Source of the DNA: Candidatus Saccharibacteria bacterium UBA5152
Lineage (GTDB): Bacteria; Patescibacteriota; Saccharimonadia; Saccharimonadales; UBA4665
Length of the DNA: 6,475 nt
Direction: 5' to 3'
Assembly: GCA_002413755.1 (NCBI GenBank)
Contig: DHXQ01000007.1
Location: forward strand, 21,361 to 27,835
Shown here: positions 1-6,140 of the stretch, piece after piece
Position numbering within the stretch: position 1 is the stretch's first letter
Layout: every line of letters starts with the position of its first letter
Made by a program: the position numbers and the translations under genes
Notes under the pieces: generated by a model
What the model saw: only the letters and a program-made list of their open reading frames with translations
Told to the model about the DNA's origin: nothing
Database searches by the model: none

Positions 1-26
1 ACCTCCAAAATTATGTCTCTATTATA
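1..26 (-). promoter_or_regulatory. Promoter -10 box and ribosome binding site of a gene starting left of the window
   Basis: Read on the minus strand, a perfect TATAAT -10 box (positions 26-21) is followed about 14 bases later by GGAGGT (positions 6-1), a strong Shine-Dalgarno sequence at the very edge. A start codon is therefore expected a few bases beyond position 1, giving a leader of roughly 20 bases. No convincing -35 box is visible. The gene itself is outside the window and cannot be identified. Everything from 1 to 119 is otherwise free of a gene I can support. Confidence 0.6.
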
Positions 27-119
27 CCGCAGATTGAGCTAGGCGGCAGGCGCTGCTGCGTCATCAGCCTTAGGTGCGGAAATATTGACTAGAAATCGTA
101 CCTTGGGCAGTCGGCTGGC

Positions 120-728
120 TTATTGCGAAGTGTTGTCGAGTGACTGCCAGAGATGCAGGCTGGCTACCGTGCGGTAGGGTCTCCAGGCTTCAGCGCGCAT
201 GGCCAGCTCCTTTTTGGGTGGTAATTCGGTCCAACCGTAGAGCTTCATCATGCCGCGCTGTAATCCGCCGTCATCGGGTGCAAATACATCCGGCCGCGCC
301 AATGTAAACATCAGAAACATTTGCGCTGTCCAGACACCAATACCCTTCACCGCTGTTAGTTCTTCGATGACCTGTTCGTCAGTTTGCGTGTCTAAGTGGT
401 TATAAACAGCCGGATTATCGACAAAGTGCTCAGCCAGGTCATGGAGGTAACCGGCCTTTTGCTTTGACAAGCCGATCGCCTTGATGTCATCCAGCTCCAG
501 CGCAACCACCCGCGCCGGGTCGAGCTCGGTTCGCTCGGCGAAGCGGCCATAAATTGCATTGGCAGCCGCCACCGAAACCTGCTGCCCGATAATCGAACGG
601 CACAGCGACTCGAAGTAGCCGCCGCGCTCCGTCCGTGACACCAGCTTTTGCGAGGCAATCAATTTGCCCAGTGCCGGGTCGAGTTGGCTCAACGCTTGTT
701 CTGCCTGTCTGATCTGTACTGCGTCCAT
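120..728 (-). CDS. DNA-3-methyladenine glycosylase-like protein (AlkA-type, HhH-GPD superfamily)
   Basis: This 202-residue protein has the hallmarks of the HhH-GPD base-excision repair glycosylases, which remove alkylated bases such as 3-methyladenine from DNA by cleaving the N-glycosidic bond. Visible features are the early helix LCRSIIGQQVSVAAA (about 42-56), a helix-hairpin-helix with VKGIGVWTAQMF (127-138), and VFAPDDGGLQRG (148-159), where the second Asp (D153) aligns with the catalytic Asp of E. coli AlkA. The C-terminal WRPYRTVASLHLW (182-194) is the usual end of the family. It lacks the N-terminal domain of E. coli AlkA, so it is the short single-domain form; this is known for many bacterial homologues. 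No FeS-cluster cysteines are seen. It follows the MFS gene by 24 bases on the same strand. ATG at 728 is the only sensible start; AGGAG lies 12 bases upstream, longer than ideal, while a TACTAT box lies six bases upstream. Family call is firm, exact substrate is inferred. Confidence 0.9.
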   Translation of the reverse strand: MDAVQIRQAEQALSQLDPALGKLIASQKLVSRTERGGYFESLCRSIIGQQVSVAAANAIYGRFAERTELDPARVVALELDDIKAIGLSKQKAGYLHDLAEHFVDNPAVYNHLDTQTDEQVIEELTAVKGIGVWTAQMFLMFTLARPDVFAPDDGGLQRGMMKLYGWTELPPKKELAMRAEAWRPYRTVASLHLWQSLDNTSQ

Positions 729-734
729 CTACGT

Positions 735-745
735 ATAGTACTCCT
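735..745 (-). promoter_or_regulatory. Putative -10 box (TACTAT) and remote AGGAG before the glycosylase gene
   Basis: In the 24-base gap between the DHA2 exporter stop and the glycosylase ATG, TACTAT (740-735, minus strand) ends six bases before the ATG, which would place transcription start at or next to the start codon. AGGAG (745-741) lies 12 bases before the ATG, a poor spacing for translation. Both readings are possible: a leaderless transcript from an internal promoter, or cotranscription with the exporter using the distant AGGAG. No -35 box is evident. Confidence 0.35.
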
Positions 746-752
746 GCGCTTG

Positions 753-2219
753 CTAGTGTGTGGTTGGCACATGTTCGGGGTACGCCGCGTCGGCTTTGAT
801 AAGAAAGCCGCCGAGTGCCGCGCCGAGTAGTGCGAAGATGGCGCCAACCAAGAAGGCAACGTTAAAACCACTATTGAGTGCCACCAGCTGGCTATGATGC
901 GCAGCTAGTAAGTGGCTCGTAACGGCGGCTGCAATGCTCGTTAATATAGCCAATCCCAATGCGCCGCCCATCATAAATGAAGTGTTGACGATCCCCGAAG
1001 CCAGTCCGGAATCCTGCGGTTTGACACCGTTCATGGCCGCCAGCAGCATTGGATTAAAAGCCGTACCGGCACCGAAACCGAGCAGCAACATACCTGGCAA
1101 TACATCGACCGCGAAGTTGCCATCGACCCGCGTGCGGGCAAACCATAGCAGTCCGCAGGCTGCAACCGCTAGACCAACGACCAGCGGTTTTTTGATCCCA
1201 AACCGGTTGACCAAGCGGGCGGACAATCCGAGTGAAAAGACCGCCATAATAATATTGGCCGGCAAGAATGACAAACCGACCTGCAGCGGCCGGAAGCCGA
1301 GAATTGAGCCAAGATAGAGCGCCGACAAAAAGAACCAGGCAAACATGGCTGCTGCCCACAGTATGGCAACTATGTTGGCCGTTGCCAGATTACGCATCTT
1401 GAACAAACTGAGCGGCATCAGCGGCCGGTGCGACCGGGATTCGATGCGCAGGAATATTGCCAGCAGCAGCGCCGCCGCGGCCAGCATCCCCAGCGTCTGC
1501 GCACTGACCCAGCTGGCCACATTGCCATTCACTACTGCATACACCGCCAGCAGCAGTGTGGCGGTAATCGTGACCGCCCCGGCGGCATCCAAATGCTTCG
1601 GCGCATCCGACTCGCGGGCTGCTGGCAAGTATTTCTTGGCTAAGAGGTAGATAACGATGCCCAGCGGCACATTAACCAAGAAGATCCAGTGCCAGCTCAA
1701 GTAGTTTGTCAGTACACCACCGAGCAGCACGCCAATACTGCCGCCGCCAGCGGATACAAATCCGAAGACTCCCATCGCCTTGGCGCGGTCTTCTGGTTCA
1801 ACAAATAGATCCATGATCAGCGACAAACCAACCGCCGACACCACCGCACCGCCGAGACCCTGAATAGCCCGAGCAATGGTTAACATTACAGCCGACTGCG
1901 ACAGTCCGCAAAACAGCGAAGCGGCGGTAAACAATATGAGTCCGAACATAAATACTTTCTTGTGGCCGAACAAGTCGCCCAGACGGCCGCCGAGCAGCAA
2001 AAAACCGCCAAATGTCAGTAAATAGGCATTAACCACCCAAGCCAAGGCGTTCGGGGAAAAATGCAGACTATCGCGGATAGCCGGTAGCGCGACATTCACA
2101 ATAGTGCTATCGAGCACAATCATCAGGCTGCCGCCGCATAATACAAATAAAGCAGCCCAGCGGTGGTCGCGCGGGTGGCTAGATTTGGTCGTCATCGAGT
2201 GCTTAAGATGTTTAATCAC
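753..2219 (-). CDS. MFS multidrug efflux transporter, DHA2 (EmrB/QacA) family, 14 membrane helices
   Basis: A 488-residue, highly hydrophobic protein that should export drugs or other toxic amphiphiles across the cytoplasmic membrane in exchange for protons. DHA2 signatures are in the expected order: LDSTIVNVALPAI (36-48, motif D1 in helix 1), GGRLGDLFGHKK (77-88, motif A), LTIARAIQGLGGA (113-125, motif B), then GVLLGGVL (163-170, motif C position) and WHWIFLVNVPLG (176-187). In motif C the usual Pro of the GP-x-x-GG core appears as Val. Length fits the 14-helix DHA2 class. Start is taken at GTG 2219, which sits six bases after a TACAGT box; an in-frame ATG at 2195 would shorten it by eight residues and has no Shine-Dalgarno either. 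It is divergent from kup and is followed closely by the glycosylase. Substrate cannot be predicted. No TetR- or MarR-type regulator gene is adjacent, although a palindrome lies in the promoter. Confidence 0.92.
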   Translation of the reverse strand: MIKHLKHSMTTKSSHPRDHRWAALFVLCGGSLMIVLDSTIVNVALPAIRDSLHFSPNALAWVVNAYLLTFGGFLLLGGRLGDLFGHKKVFMFGLILFTAASLFCGLSQSAVMLTIARAIQGLGGAVVSAVGLSLIMDLFVEPEDRAKAMGVFGFVSAGGGSIGVLLGGVLTNYLSWHWIFLVNVPLGIVIYLLAKKYLPAARESDAPKHLDAAGAVTITATLLLAVYAVVNGNVASWVSAQTLGMLAAAALLLAIFLRIESRSHRPLMPLSLFKMRNLATANIVAILWAAAMFAWFFLSALYLGSILGFRPLQVGLSFLPANIIMAVFSLGLSARLVNRFGIKKPLVVGLAVAACGLLWFARTRVDGNFAVDVLPGMLLLGFGAGTAFNPMLLAAMNGVKPQDSGLASGIVNTSFMMGGALGLAILTSIAAAVTSHLLAAHHSQLVALNSGFNVAFLVGAIFALLGAALGGFLIKADAAYPEHVPTTH

Positions 2220-2225
2220 CCGTAT

Positions 2226-2255
2226 ACTGTAGCCTACTGCGGGTAATTACCGCAA
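2226..2255 (-). promoter_or_regulatory. Putative sigma-70 promoter of the DHA2 exporter gene
   Basis: On the minus strand TTGCGG (2255-2250) and TACAGT (2231-2226) are separated by 18 bases. The -10 box ends six bases before the GTG at 2219, so the predicted start of transcription coincides with the start codon. The -35 box matches four of six consensus positions and the -10 box four of six. The assignment is by eye. Confidence 0.4.
2238..2254. promoter_or_regulatory. Palindromic operator-like site inside the exporter promoter
   Basis: TGCGG-g-TAATTA-CCGCA is an inverted repeat with perfect core GGTAATTACC (2242-2251) and one extra G in the left arm. It lies between, and partly over, the -35 and -10 boxes of the exporter promoter, the position expected of a repressor site. 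Which protein would bind is unknown. The AT-rich palindromic core flanked by CCGCA arms is consistent with a dimeric helix-turn-helix regulator. Confidence 0.35.
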
Positions 2256-2310
2256 TGATTCCACGATCAAACATTCCTATGCCGGCCGCGCCATTACCTA
2301 CGACGAAATG

Positions 2311-2330
2311 CCGAAGTAAACCGCAGTAAA
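2311..2330 (+). repeat. Tandem 10-base repeat upstream of kup
   Basis: CCGAAGTAAA (2311-2320) is followed immediately by CCGCAGTAAA (2321-2330), with one mismatch. The repeats are one DNA helical turn apart on the same face and cover the -35 region of the proposed kup promoter, which has no good -35 box of its own. CCGCAGTA also occurs on the minus strand within the exporter promoter (2243-2236), reading toward that gene. A shared regulator binding both divergent promoters is a possible reading. Confidence 0.4.
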
Positions 2331-2345
2331 TCCACCCATATGCGG

Positions 2346-2360
2346 TATAGTTAAAGCATA
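2346..2360 (+). promoter_or_regulatory. Putative kup -10 box next to the start codon
   Basis: TATAGT (2346-2351) matches the -10 consensus at five of six positions and lies eight bases before the ATG at 2360. Transcription would begin within a few bases of the ATG. There is no Shine-Dalgarno sequence between the box and the start codon, consistent with a leaderless message. Confidence 0.45.
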
Positions 2361-4306
2361 TGCGAAATGCTAGTGCAGAGTTAGCACCAAATCTGGACAA
2401 CGGTCAGAATCTGAGAACACGTACCAAGAAAACCGCTCTGGCCGGCCTGATGCTCGGTGCCATCGGTGTGGTGTTTGGTGACATCGGTACCAGCCCGCTC
2501 TATGCCCTGCACGCTGTTTTCGGGCAGTATGGCCTGAACCTGGATGTCACCCAGACCAATGTCTACGGCATCATTTCGCTGATTATCTGGGCAGTGACGC
2601 TGACCGTCTCTATCAAGTACATTGGCTTCATCATGCGGGCCGACAACAAGGGTGAAGGCGGTATCATGGCGCTGGTCGCCCAGATCAAAAACGAGCGCAG
2701 CCCGGTGCGCTTTAAAGGCTTTTATATAATCCTTGGGCTGATCGGCATAGCCCTGTTTTATGGCGACAGTACAATTACGCCAGCCATCTCCGTGCTGTCC
2801 GCCGTCGAAGGTCTGAAAGTCCTGAATGGTAATTTTGACATGCTAATCGTGCCGGCCACACTGGTGCTGCTGAGTTTCCTGTTTTGGGTGCAGCGCTACG
2901 GTACGGCAGCCATCGGTAAGGTCTTTGGGCCGGTTATGCTGGTCTGGTTCATGGTGATCGGGCTGGCTGGCGCCGTGCGTACCCTCCAACACCCCGGTAT
3001 TCTACACGCCTTGTCACCACTCTCCGCGCTGCACTTCGCTGCCGGCCAGCCGCTGGTTGCCTTCCTGTCGCTGGGTGTCGTCATCCTGGCAGTCACCGGT
3101 GCGGAGGCGCTCTACGCCGACATGGGTCACTTCGGTCGTCGGCCGATCGCCCGGGGCTGGTTTATGCTGGTCTTCCCCACCCTAATGCTGTGTTATATGG
3201 GGCAGGGAGCCACCGTTCTGGCCGACTCCAGCACCCTGCATTCACCGTTCATGGCACTGTTTCCGCAGCCGTTGCAGTTGGCAGTTATCATCTTGGCGAC
3301 AGCTGCCACCCTGATCGCCTCGCAATCGGTCATCTCCGGTGCCTTCTCGCTGACTCGTCAGGCCATCCAGCTCGACTTTTTGCCAAAGATGCACGTTATC
3401 CACACTTCTATCAAAGAGCGCGGCCAAATCTATCTGCCGGCCGTCAATTTGACGCTGTTTGTCGGCGTGGTGCTGCTGGTGGTTATTTTTGGCTCGTCAG
3501 CTCGGCTGGCTGGCGTCTATGGCATCGCTGTCAGTGGTACGCTGGCCATCGATACACTGCTCTTCCTGGTGGTCGCCCGCACGCTGTGGCGTAAGCCCCG
3601 GTGGTACATTGCGCTCGCCGCCGCCGTCTTCGTCACCACCGACGCATTGTTTGTTCTCGCTAACCTCACCAAAATCCCCGGCGGCGGCTGGTTACCGCTA
3701 GTGCTCTCGGCCGGGGCACTCATCGTACTGCACACCTGGTACAAAGGCCAGGCCATCGTCACCGCTGAGCGCCGCGCCAAGGAGGGCTCCTTGCAGGGCT
3801 TTATCGATAAGATCCGAAAGAGCGACCCGCCCATCACCCGCGTACCTGGCGCGGCGGTGTACATAGGCCATCACAGTGCTCTGGCGCCGCTGGCACTACA
3901 TGCTGCCGTTGAGAAGCTGCATGAGCTGCACGAGCGAGTGGTGATTTTATCAGTCCGGATTACTACCGCTGCCCACGTCCCCGAAGATAAGAGGGCTGTT
4001 TTTAATGATTTATCATATGACGATGGCATCAGCCAGCTGAAGTTGTCGTTCGGCTATCACGACACGCCAAACATCCCCCACGAGCTCGAACGATTGCAAG
4101 GCACCCAGCCGGAACTCGATTTCAACCTCGACACGCTCTCATACTTTATTTCACTCAGCAAAGTCGTCCCCGGCAACCGCCACAATCTGGCTGGTTGGCG
4201 CAAAGTCCTATACTCCATGATGAGCCGTAATGCCCTGAGCACCAGCGACTACTACAAATTACCAATCGAGCGCACCATCGAGATGCGCTCATTGATCGAG
4301 TTATAA
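2360..4306 (+). CDS. kup: Kup-type potassium uptake permease
   Basis: A 648-residue K+ transporter of the KUP/HAK/KT family, which imports potassium by proton symport across the cytoplasmic membrane. About twelve hydrophobic segments fill residues 25-462, followed by a soluble C-terminal domain of roughly 185 residues. Family signatures are present throughout: GVVFGDIGTSPLYAL (36-50), GEGGIMAL (98-105), YGDSTITPAISVLSAVEG (134-151), GAEALYADMGHFG (247-259), MGQGA (280-284), SQSVISGAFSLTRQA (321-335), GVYGIAVSGT (385-394) and KIPGGGWLPL (438-447). In the last, the family's usual KIPHGGW reads KIPGGGW. The end, LPIERTIEMRSLIEL, matches the usual Kup terminus. The length is slightly above E. coli Kup (622), mainly from about 20 extra N-terminal residues; another start further in is not favoured because the first helix begins near residue 25. 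It is a single-gene unit, divergent from the exporter and convergent with the small ORF and second MFS gene. Confidence 0.96.
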   Translation: MRNASAELAPNLDNGQNLRTRTKKTALAGLMLGAIGVVFGDIGTSPLYALHAVFGQYGLNLDVTQTNVYGIISLIIWAVTLTVSIKYIGFIMRADNKGEGGIMALVAQIKNERSPVRFKGFYIILGLIGIALFYGDSTITPAISVLSAVEGLKVLNGNFDMLIVPATLVLLSFLFWVQRYGTAAIGKVFGPVMLVWFMVIGLAGAVRTLQHPGILHALSPLSALHFAAGQPLVAFLSLGVVILAVTGAEALYADMGHFGRRPIARGWFMLVFPTLMLCYMGQGATVLADSSTLHSPFMALFPQPLQLAVIILATAATLIASQSVISGAFSLTRQAIQLDFLPKMHVIHTSIKERGQIYLPAVNLTLFVGVVLLVVIFGSSARLAGVYGIAVSGTLAIDTLLFLVVARTLWRKPRWYIALAAAVFVTTDALFVLANLTKIPGGGWLPLVLSAGALIVLHTWYKGQAIVTAERRAKEGSLQGFIDKIRKSDPPITRVPGAAVYIGHHSALAPLALHAAVEKLHELHERVVILSVRITTAAHVPEDKRAVFNDLSYDDGISQLKLSFGYHDTPNIPHELERLQGTQPELDFNLDTLSYFISLSKVVPGNRHNLAGWRKVLYSMMSRNALSTSDYYKLPIERTIEMRSLIEL

Positions 4307-4324
4307 ATTGTTACTGGCGGGCGG

Positions 4325-4342
4325 GCGGCTCATACGAGCCGC
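4325..4342. terminator. GC-rich hairpin between convergent genes
   Basis: GCGGCTC (4325-4331), loop ATAC and GAGCCGC (4336-4342) form a perfect 7-bp stem 18 bases after the kup stop and 15 bases after the small ORF stop. Neither strand has a T-run directly after it, so intrinsic termination would be weak, but the position between converging genes fits a bidirectional terminator. A second smaller stem, CAGGG/CCCTG (4351-4355 and 4362-4366), overlaps the stop codon of the small ORF. Confidence 0.4.
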
Positions 4343-4357
4343 GGAGACTACAGGGGT

Positions 4358-4456
4358 TTAACCCTGGGCGGTGCGGCCGAGGGCGTTATCGACCCACTGG
4401 CGGCTGTGCCGGGCGTTATGTTCGGGGACAACGATGAGTACATTGATCTGGCTCAT
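4358..4456 (-). CDS. Small ORF of 32 residues, function unknown
   Basis: The reading frame starts with MSQINVLIVVPEHN and ends RTAQG before TAA. Expression signals are the best in the window: a near-consensus promoter (TTGACA, 17 bases, TACTAT), a leader of about 29 bases and AAGGA seven bases before the ATG. The peptide has a short hydrophobic stretch (INVLIVV, 4-10) but is too polar afterwards for a membrane anchor. Its beginning, a beta-strand-like NVLIVVPEHN followed by a helix with WVDNAL, resembles the N-terminus of family 2 glycosyltransferases, so it could be the decayed start of such a gene that has kept its promoter. No downstream gene exists on this strand before kup runs in from the other side, so a leader-peptide role is unlikely. 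A genuine small protein, a remnant, or the coding-like body of a small RNA all remain open. Confidence 0.5.
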   Translation of the reverse strand: MSQINVLIVVPEHNARHSRQWVDNALGRTAQG

Positions 4457-4460
4457 ATAT

Positions 4461-4468
4461 TTTTCCTT
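4461..4468 (-). promoter_or_regulatory. Ribosome binding site of the small ORF
   Basis: On the minus strand AAGGAAAA precedes the ATG at 4456, with the GGA core seven bases from the start codon. This is a clear purine-rich Shine-Dalgarno element in an otherwise A-rich leader, and it decides the start of the small ORF. The four larger intact genes in the window lack an equivalent at normal spacing. Confidence 0.6.
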
Positions 4469-4477
4469 TTTGTGTTT

Positions 4478-4497
4478 GTAATAACATTACTATAGTA
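4478..4497. promoter_or_regulatory. Overlapping palindromes at the small-ORF promoter
   Basis: GTAAT-AAC-ATTAC (4478-4490) is a perfect inverted repeat around the expected transcription start, and TACTATAGTA (4488-4497) is a perfect 10-base palindrome that covers the -10 box. The two share the bases TAC. Such placement fits a repressor operator, with spaced half-sites over the -10 box and the start point. The regulator is not in the window as far as can be told. Confidence 0.4.
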
Positions 4498-4520
4498 GCA
4501 AATTATTGCTGATTTGTCAA
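4492..4520 (-). promoter_or_regulatory. Strong sigma-70-type promoter of the small ORF
   Basis: On the minus strand, consensus TTGACA (4520-4515) is followed after exactly 17 bases by TACTAT (4497-4492). The predicted start is near 4485. The -35 box begins six bases after the stop codon of the MFS gene, so the transcript is independent of that gene. This is the best promoter match in the window. Confidence 0.75.
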
Positions 4521-4525
4521 TGTGG

Positions 4526-5725
4526 TTACGCTTGGACGGCAGTGGCAACTCTTGGCGCGCGCAGCGTGAAGAGATAGGCGATGATCGCAATAACTGCCAT
4601 GCCGAGCAGCAGATACGAAGCCATGAATACGCCCCGCTGGTTAGCAATCGCCGTAAACAGCAGGCTGCCAGGTATCATGATGGCCCGGCCTAATGTGCTG
4701 ACCACTGATGACGAACCCGCCCGCACCTTCGACGGCAGCTCGTCGTGTAGTTTGCGTGACAGAATAACGCCATACGCTGTCAGGTACGCCCCCAGCAGGA
4801 ACTGCGCCGCCAGCAGCAGCCAGGGATTGCGCAGATAGATGAGGCCGAGAAGTGTCAGAAGAATGACAACCAGGCCGCCAAGAGAGGTAAAGCGACCCTG
4901 CGTCCGATTGACGATCAGGCCGCCGATTGCCCAAGTCGACAGAACGGCAGCCGCGATCAGGCCGTACAGCGCCAGCGGCGTATTGCTGGCAATAAACCAC
5001 AGCTGATAGAGCTCATACAGCGTATCCTGCAGCACCGCGAAGCCGACGACGGCGATCACCACCGGCAGCAAATAGCGGTTCCGCAGCACTACGGCAAAGG
5101 TCTGGCGGATGTGCTTGAGCACCGGCTCGCCCACTTCAGCCTTATGGATAGTTGGCTCTCGGAACCGCAGCAGAAATAGCATGGCCAGCAGGATGCCCGG
5201 TACTGCCAGGAAGAAGGTCTCGCGCATGCTGAGCTGTGTCGCAATCAGGCCACCGGCCAATGAGCCGACCACGAAGGCACAGCCCTCGACGATACGGAAC
5301 CGCGACAGATAATATTCGTAGCGCTTGGCACTACCCTGCTCCTCCAGCGTGGTATCGTAAATGACCGAGTCGTAGACACCAGAATACAGCGCCGCGTAAA
5401 TCCCCCAAAACGTGGTGCTCAGAATATATATTGGAACGGTATAGCTCATGCCACCCAGCACGCCGCTCACCAGCAGCGCCAGGCAGCCGAGCAACATGAC
5501 GCCCTTGCGGCTCCAGCGGTCTGCCAGCACGCCCGAGGGCGTCTCGACCGCCAGGATAACAACGCTCATCACCGCCACCATCAGCCCGATCGTCGCCGTC
5601 GTAAAGCCAATGCTGGTCATGAACAGCTTCTCGGTGGCGTACCAAAACGGAATGCTCTGCAAAAACGACGCGATGTACAGCGGCGCCAGCCGTCGTGAAG
5701 TAGTTGTAAATTTTAACTTACGCAT
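4526..5725 (-). CDS. MFS transporter, 12-helix type, substrate unknown
   Basis: A 399-residue permease with about twelve hydrophobic segments. The MFS motif A region reads ETPSGVLADRWSRK (61-74), placed between helices 2 and 3, and the next conserved stretch SGVYDSVIYDTTLEEQ (115-130) is typical of a divergent group of MFS proteins in which a region with an Asp-Ser/Ala pattern follows helix 4. A central cytoplasmic loop (about 188-215, containing REPTIHKAEVGEP) separates the two six-helix halves, and LPSKVRAGSSSVVSTLGR (330-347) is the second-half counterpart. The start is set at ATG 5725, followed by MRKLKF, because an upstream in-frame TTG at 5764 would add 13 residues spanning the promoter. 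ATG 5725 lies six bases after TACAAT. The gene is unrelated in family detail to the DHA2 exporter of this window. Direction of transport and substrate cannot be told from sequence. Confidence 0.88.
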   Translation of the reverse strand: MRKLKFTTTSRRLAPLYIASFLQSIPFWYATEKLFMTSIGFTTATIGLMVAVMSVVILAVETPSGVLADRWSRKGVMLLGCLALLVSGVLGGMSYTVPIYILSTTFWGIYAALYSGVYDSVIYDTTLEEQGSAKRYEYYLSRFRIVEGCAFVVGSLAGGLIATQLSMRETFFLAVPGILLAMLFLLRFREPTIHKAEVGEPVLKHIRQTFAVVLRNRYLLPVVIAVVGFAVLQDTLYELYQLWFIASNTPLALYGLIAAAVLSTWAIGGLIVNRTQGRFTSLGGLVVILLTLLGLIYLRNPWLLLAAQFLLGAYLTAYGVILSRKLHDELPSKVRAGSSSVVSTLGRAIMIPGSLLFTAIANQRGVFMASYLLLGMAVIAIIAYLFTLRAPRVATAVQA

Positions 5726-5731
5726 TGCTGT

Positions 5732-5740
5732 ATTGTAACA
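5732..5740 (-). promoter_or_regulatory. Extended -10 promoter of the MFS gene
   Basis: The minus strand reads TGTTACAAT (5740-5732), an extended -10 element (TGn directly before TACAAT). It ends six bases before the ATG at 5725, placing transcription start on the A of the start codon. No Shine-Dalgarno site fits in between. No acceptable -35 box is found at 16-18 bases, which an extended -10 promoter can do without. Confidence 0.5.
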
Positions 5741-5799
5741 GACACATGCTAAAGCTGTTGGCAACAGAGGGTCAGTTACGCGGCTAGTCCGACGTACTA

Positions 5800-6058
5800 C
5801 TAATAGCGCGGGCGTACATTACGAAGATCTGCGAGATCGTCGCGCATCGCGGCCAATTCCTCGTACCGCGTTGCCTGTTGTGGTGGCATAAGGCCGGGGA
5901 CTACTACTCGATAGCCAGCACCTCGTAGAACAGCGTCTATGTCATCGAAGAATCACGGTGGTCGACCGGACTAATCGCACGTCTGCAGCCATGCTCGCAA
6001 TGCGCTTCGCTTTTTCTGCGCGTGGCTTTGACGACGACCCGGCGATCTGCCTGCTCAC
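5800..6058 (-). pseudogene. Small gene apparently broken by one frameshift, function unknown
   Basis: Two adjoining minus-strand frames look like one interrupted protein. The first runs from a GTG at 6058 for 38 codons (begins VSRQIAG, includes MAADVRLVRSTTVILR) to a TGA at 5944-5942. The second is open from 5952 and ends with TAG at 5802-5800; it contains DDIDAVLRGAGYRVVVPG and a charged tail EELAAMRDDLADLRNVRPRY. Removing one T in the sequence ATTCTTCGATGAC (5953-5941) would join them into an 85-residue protein reading TTVILDDIDAVL across the joint. The product is unrecognised; the last third is helix-forming and could be coiled coil. Alternatives are a sequencing error, programmed frameshifting, or two short chance frames. 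There is no clear promoter or Shine-Dalgarno site before the GTG; an ATG at 5992 is another possible start. This covers most of the 5726-6139 gap; 5741-5799 and 6059-6102 show nothing I can support. Confidence 0.4.
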
Positions 6059-6102
6059 TTCGTTCGCTGGAGATCAGCGGTTCTAGCCCGCGTCGGAGTG
6101 GT

Positions 6103-6140
6103 AAATAAAATACCCATCCTTTCGGATGGGTATTTTATTT
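6103..6140. terminator. Perfect 17-bp hairpin terminator after tRNA-Asp
   Basis: The arms 6103-6119 and 6124-6140 are exact inverted repeats with a four-base loop. Read on the minus strand the loop is GAAA and the stem closes with GGATGGG followed by TATTTTATTT, an intrinsic terminator with its T-rich tract built into the distal stem. Seen from the plus strand it has the same form, so it could stop transcription in both directions. The first arm base on the tRNA side is the A of the CCA end, so there is no spacer. Confidence 0.85.

Noticed and set aside
934..1650. Plus-strand open frames opposite the DHA2 exporter.
   Set aside because: They are antisense shadows of a strongly supported transporter gene, with no own motifs or ribosome binding sites.
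5726..5764. A longer N-terminus for the MFS gene from a TTG at 5764.
   Set aside because: The added 13 residues are encoded by the extended -10 promoter region and resemble no MFS N-terminus; MRKLKF at 5725 is a normal start before the first helix.
6024..6102. A possible plus-strand tRNA-like element: T-arm-like GCGG-TTCTAGC-CCGC, an AGATC variable-loop-like stretch and a possible acceptor pairing TTTGACG/CGTCGGA.
   Set aside because: There is no believable D arm, anticodon stem or CCA end, position 57 is not a purine, and most of the region is better explained as part of the frameshifted minus-strand gene.
5937..6133. A minus-strand open frame containing GLEPLISSERSEQADRR that ends at 5937.
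   Set aside because: It runs through the terminator hairpin, has no usable start codon, and overlaps the better-supported frames. The GLEP wording is what antisense reading of a T-arm-like sequence gives.
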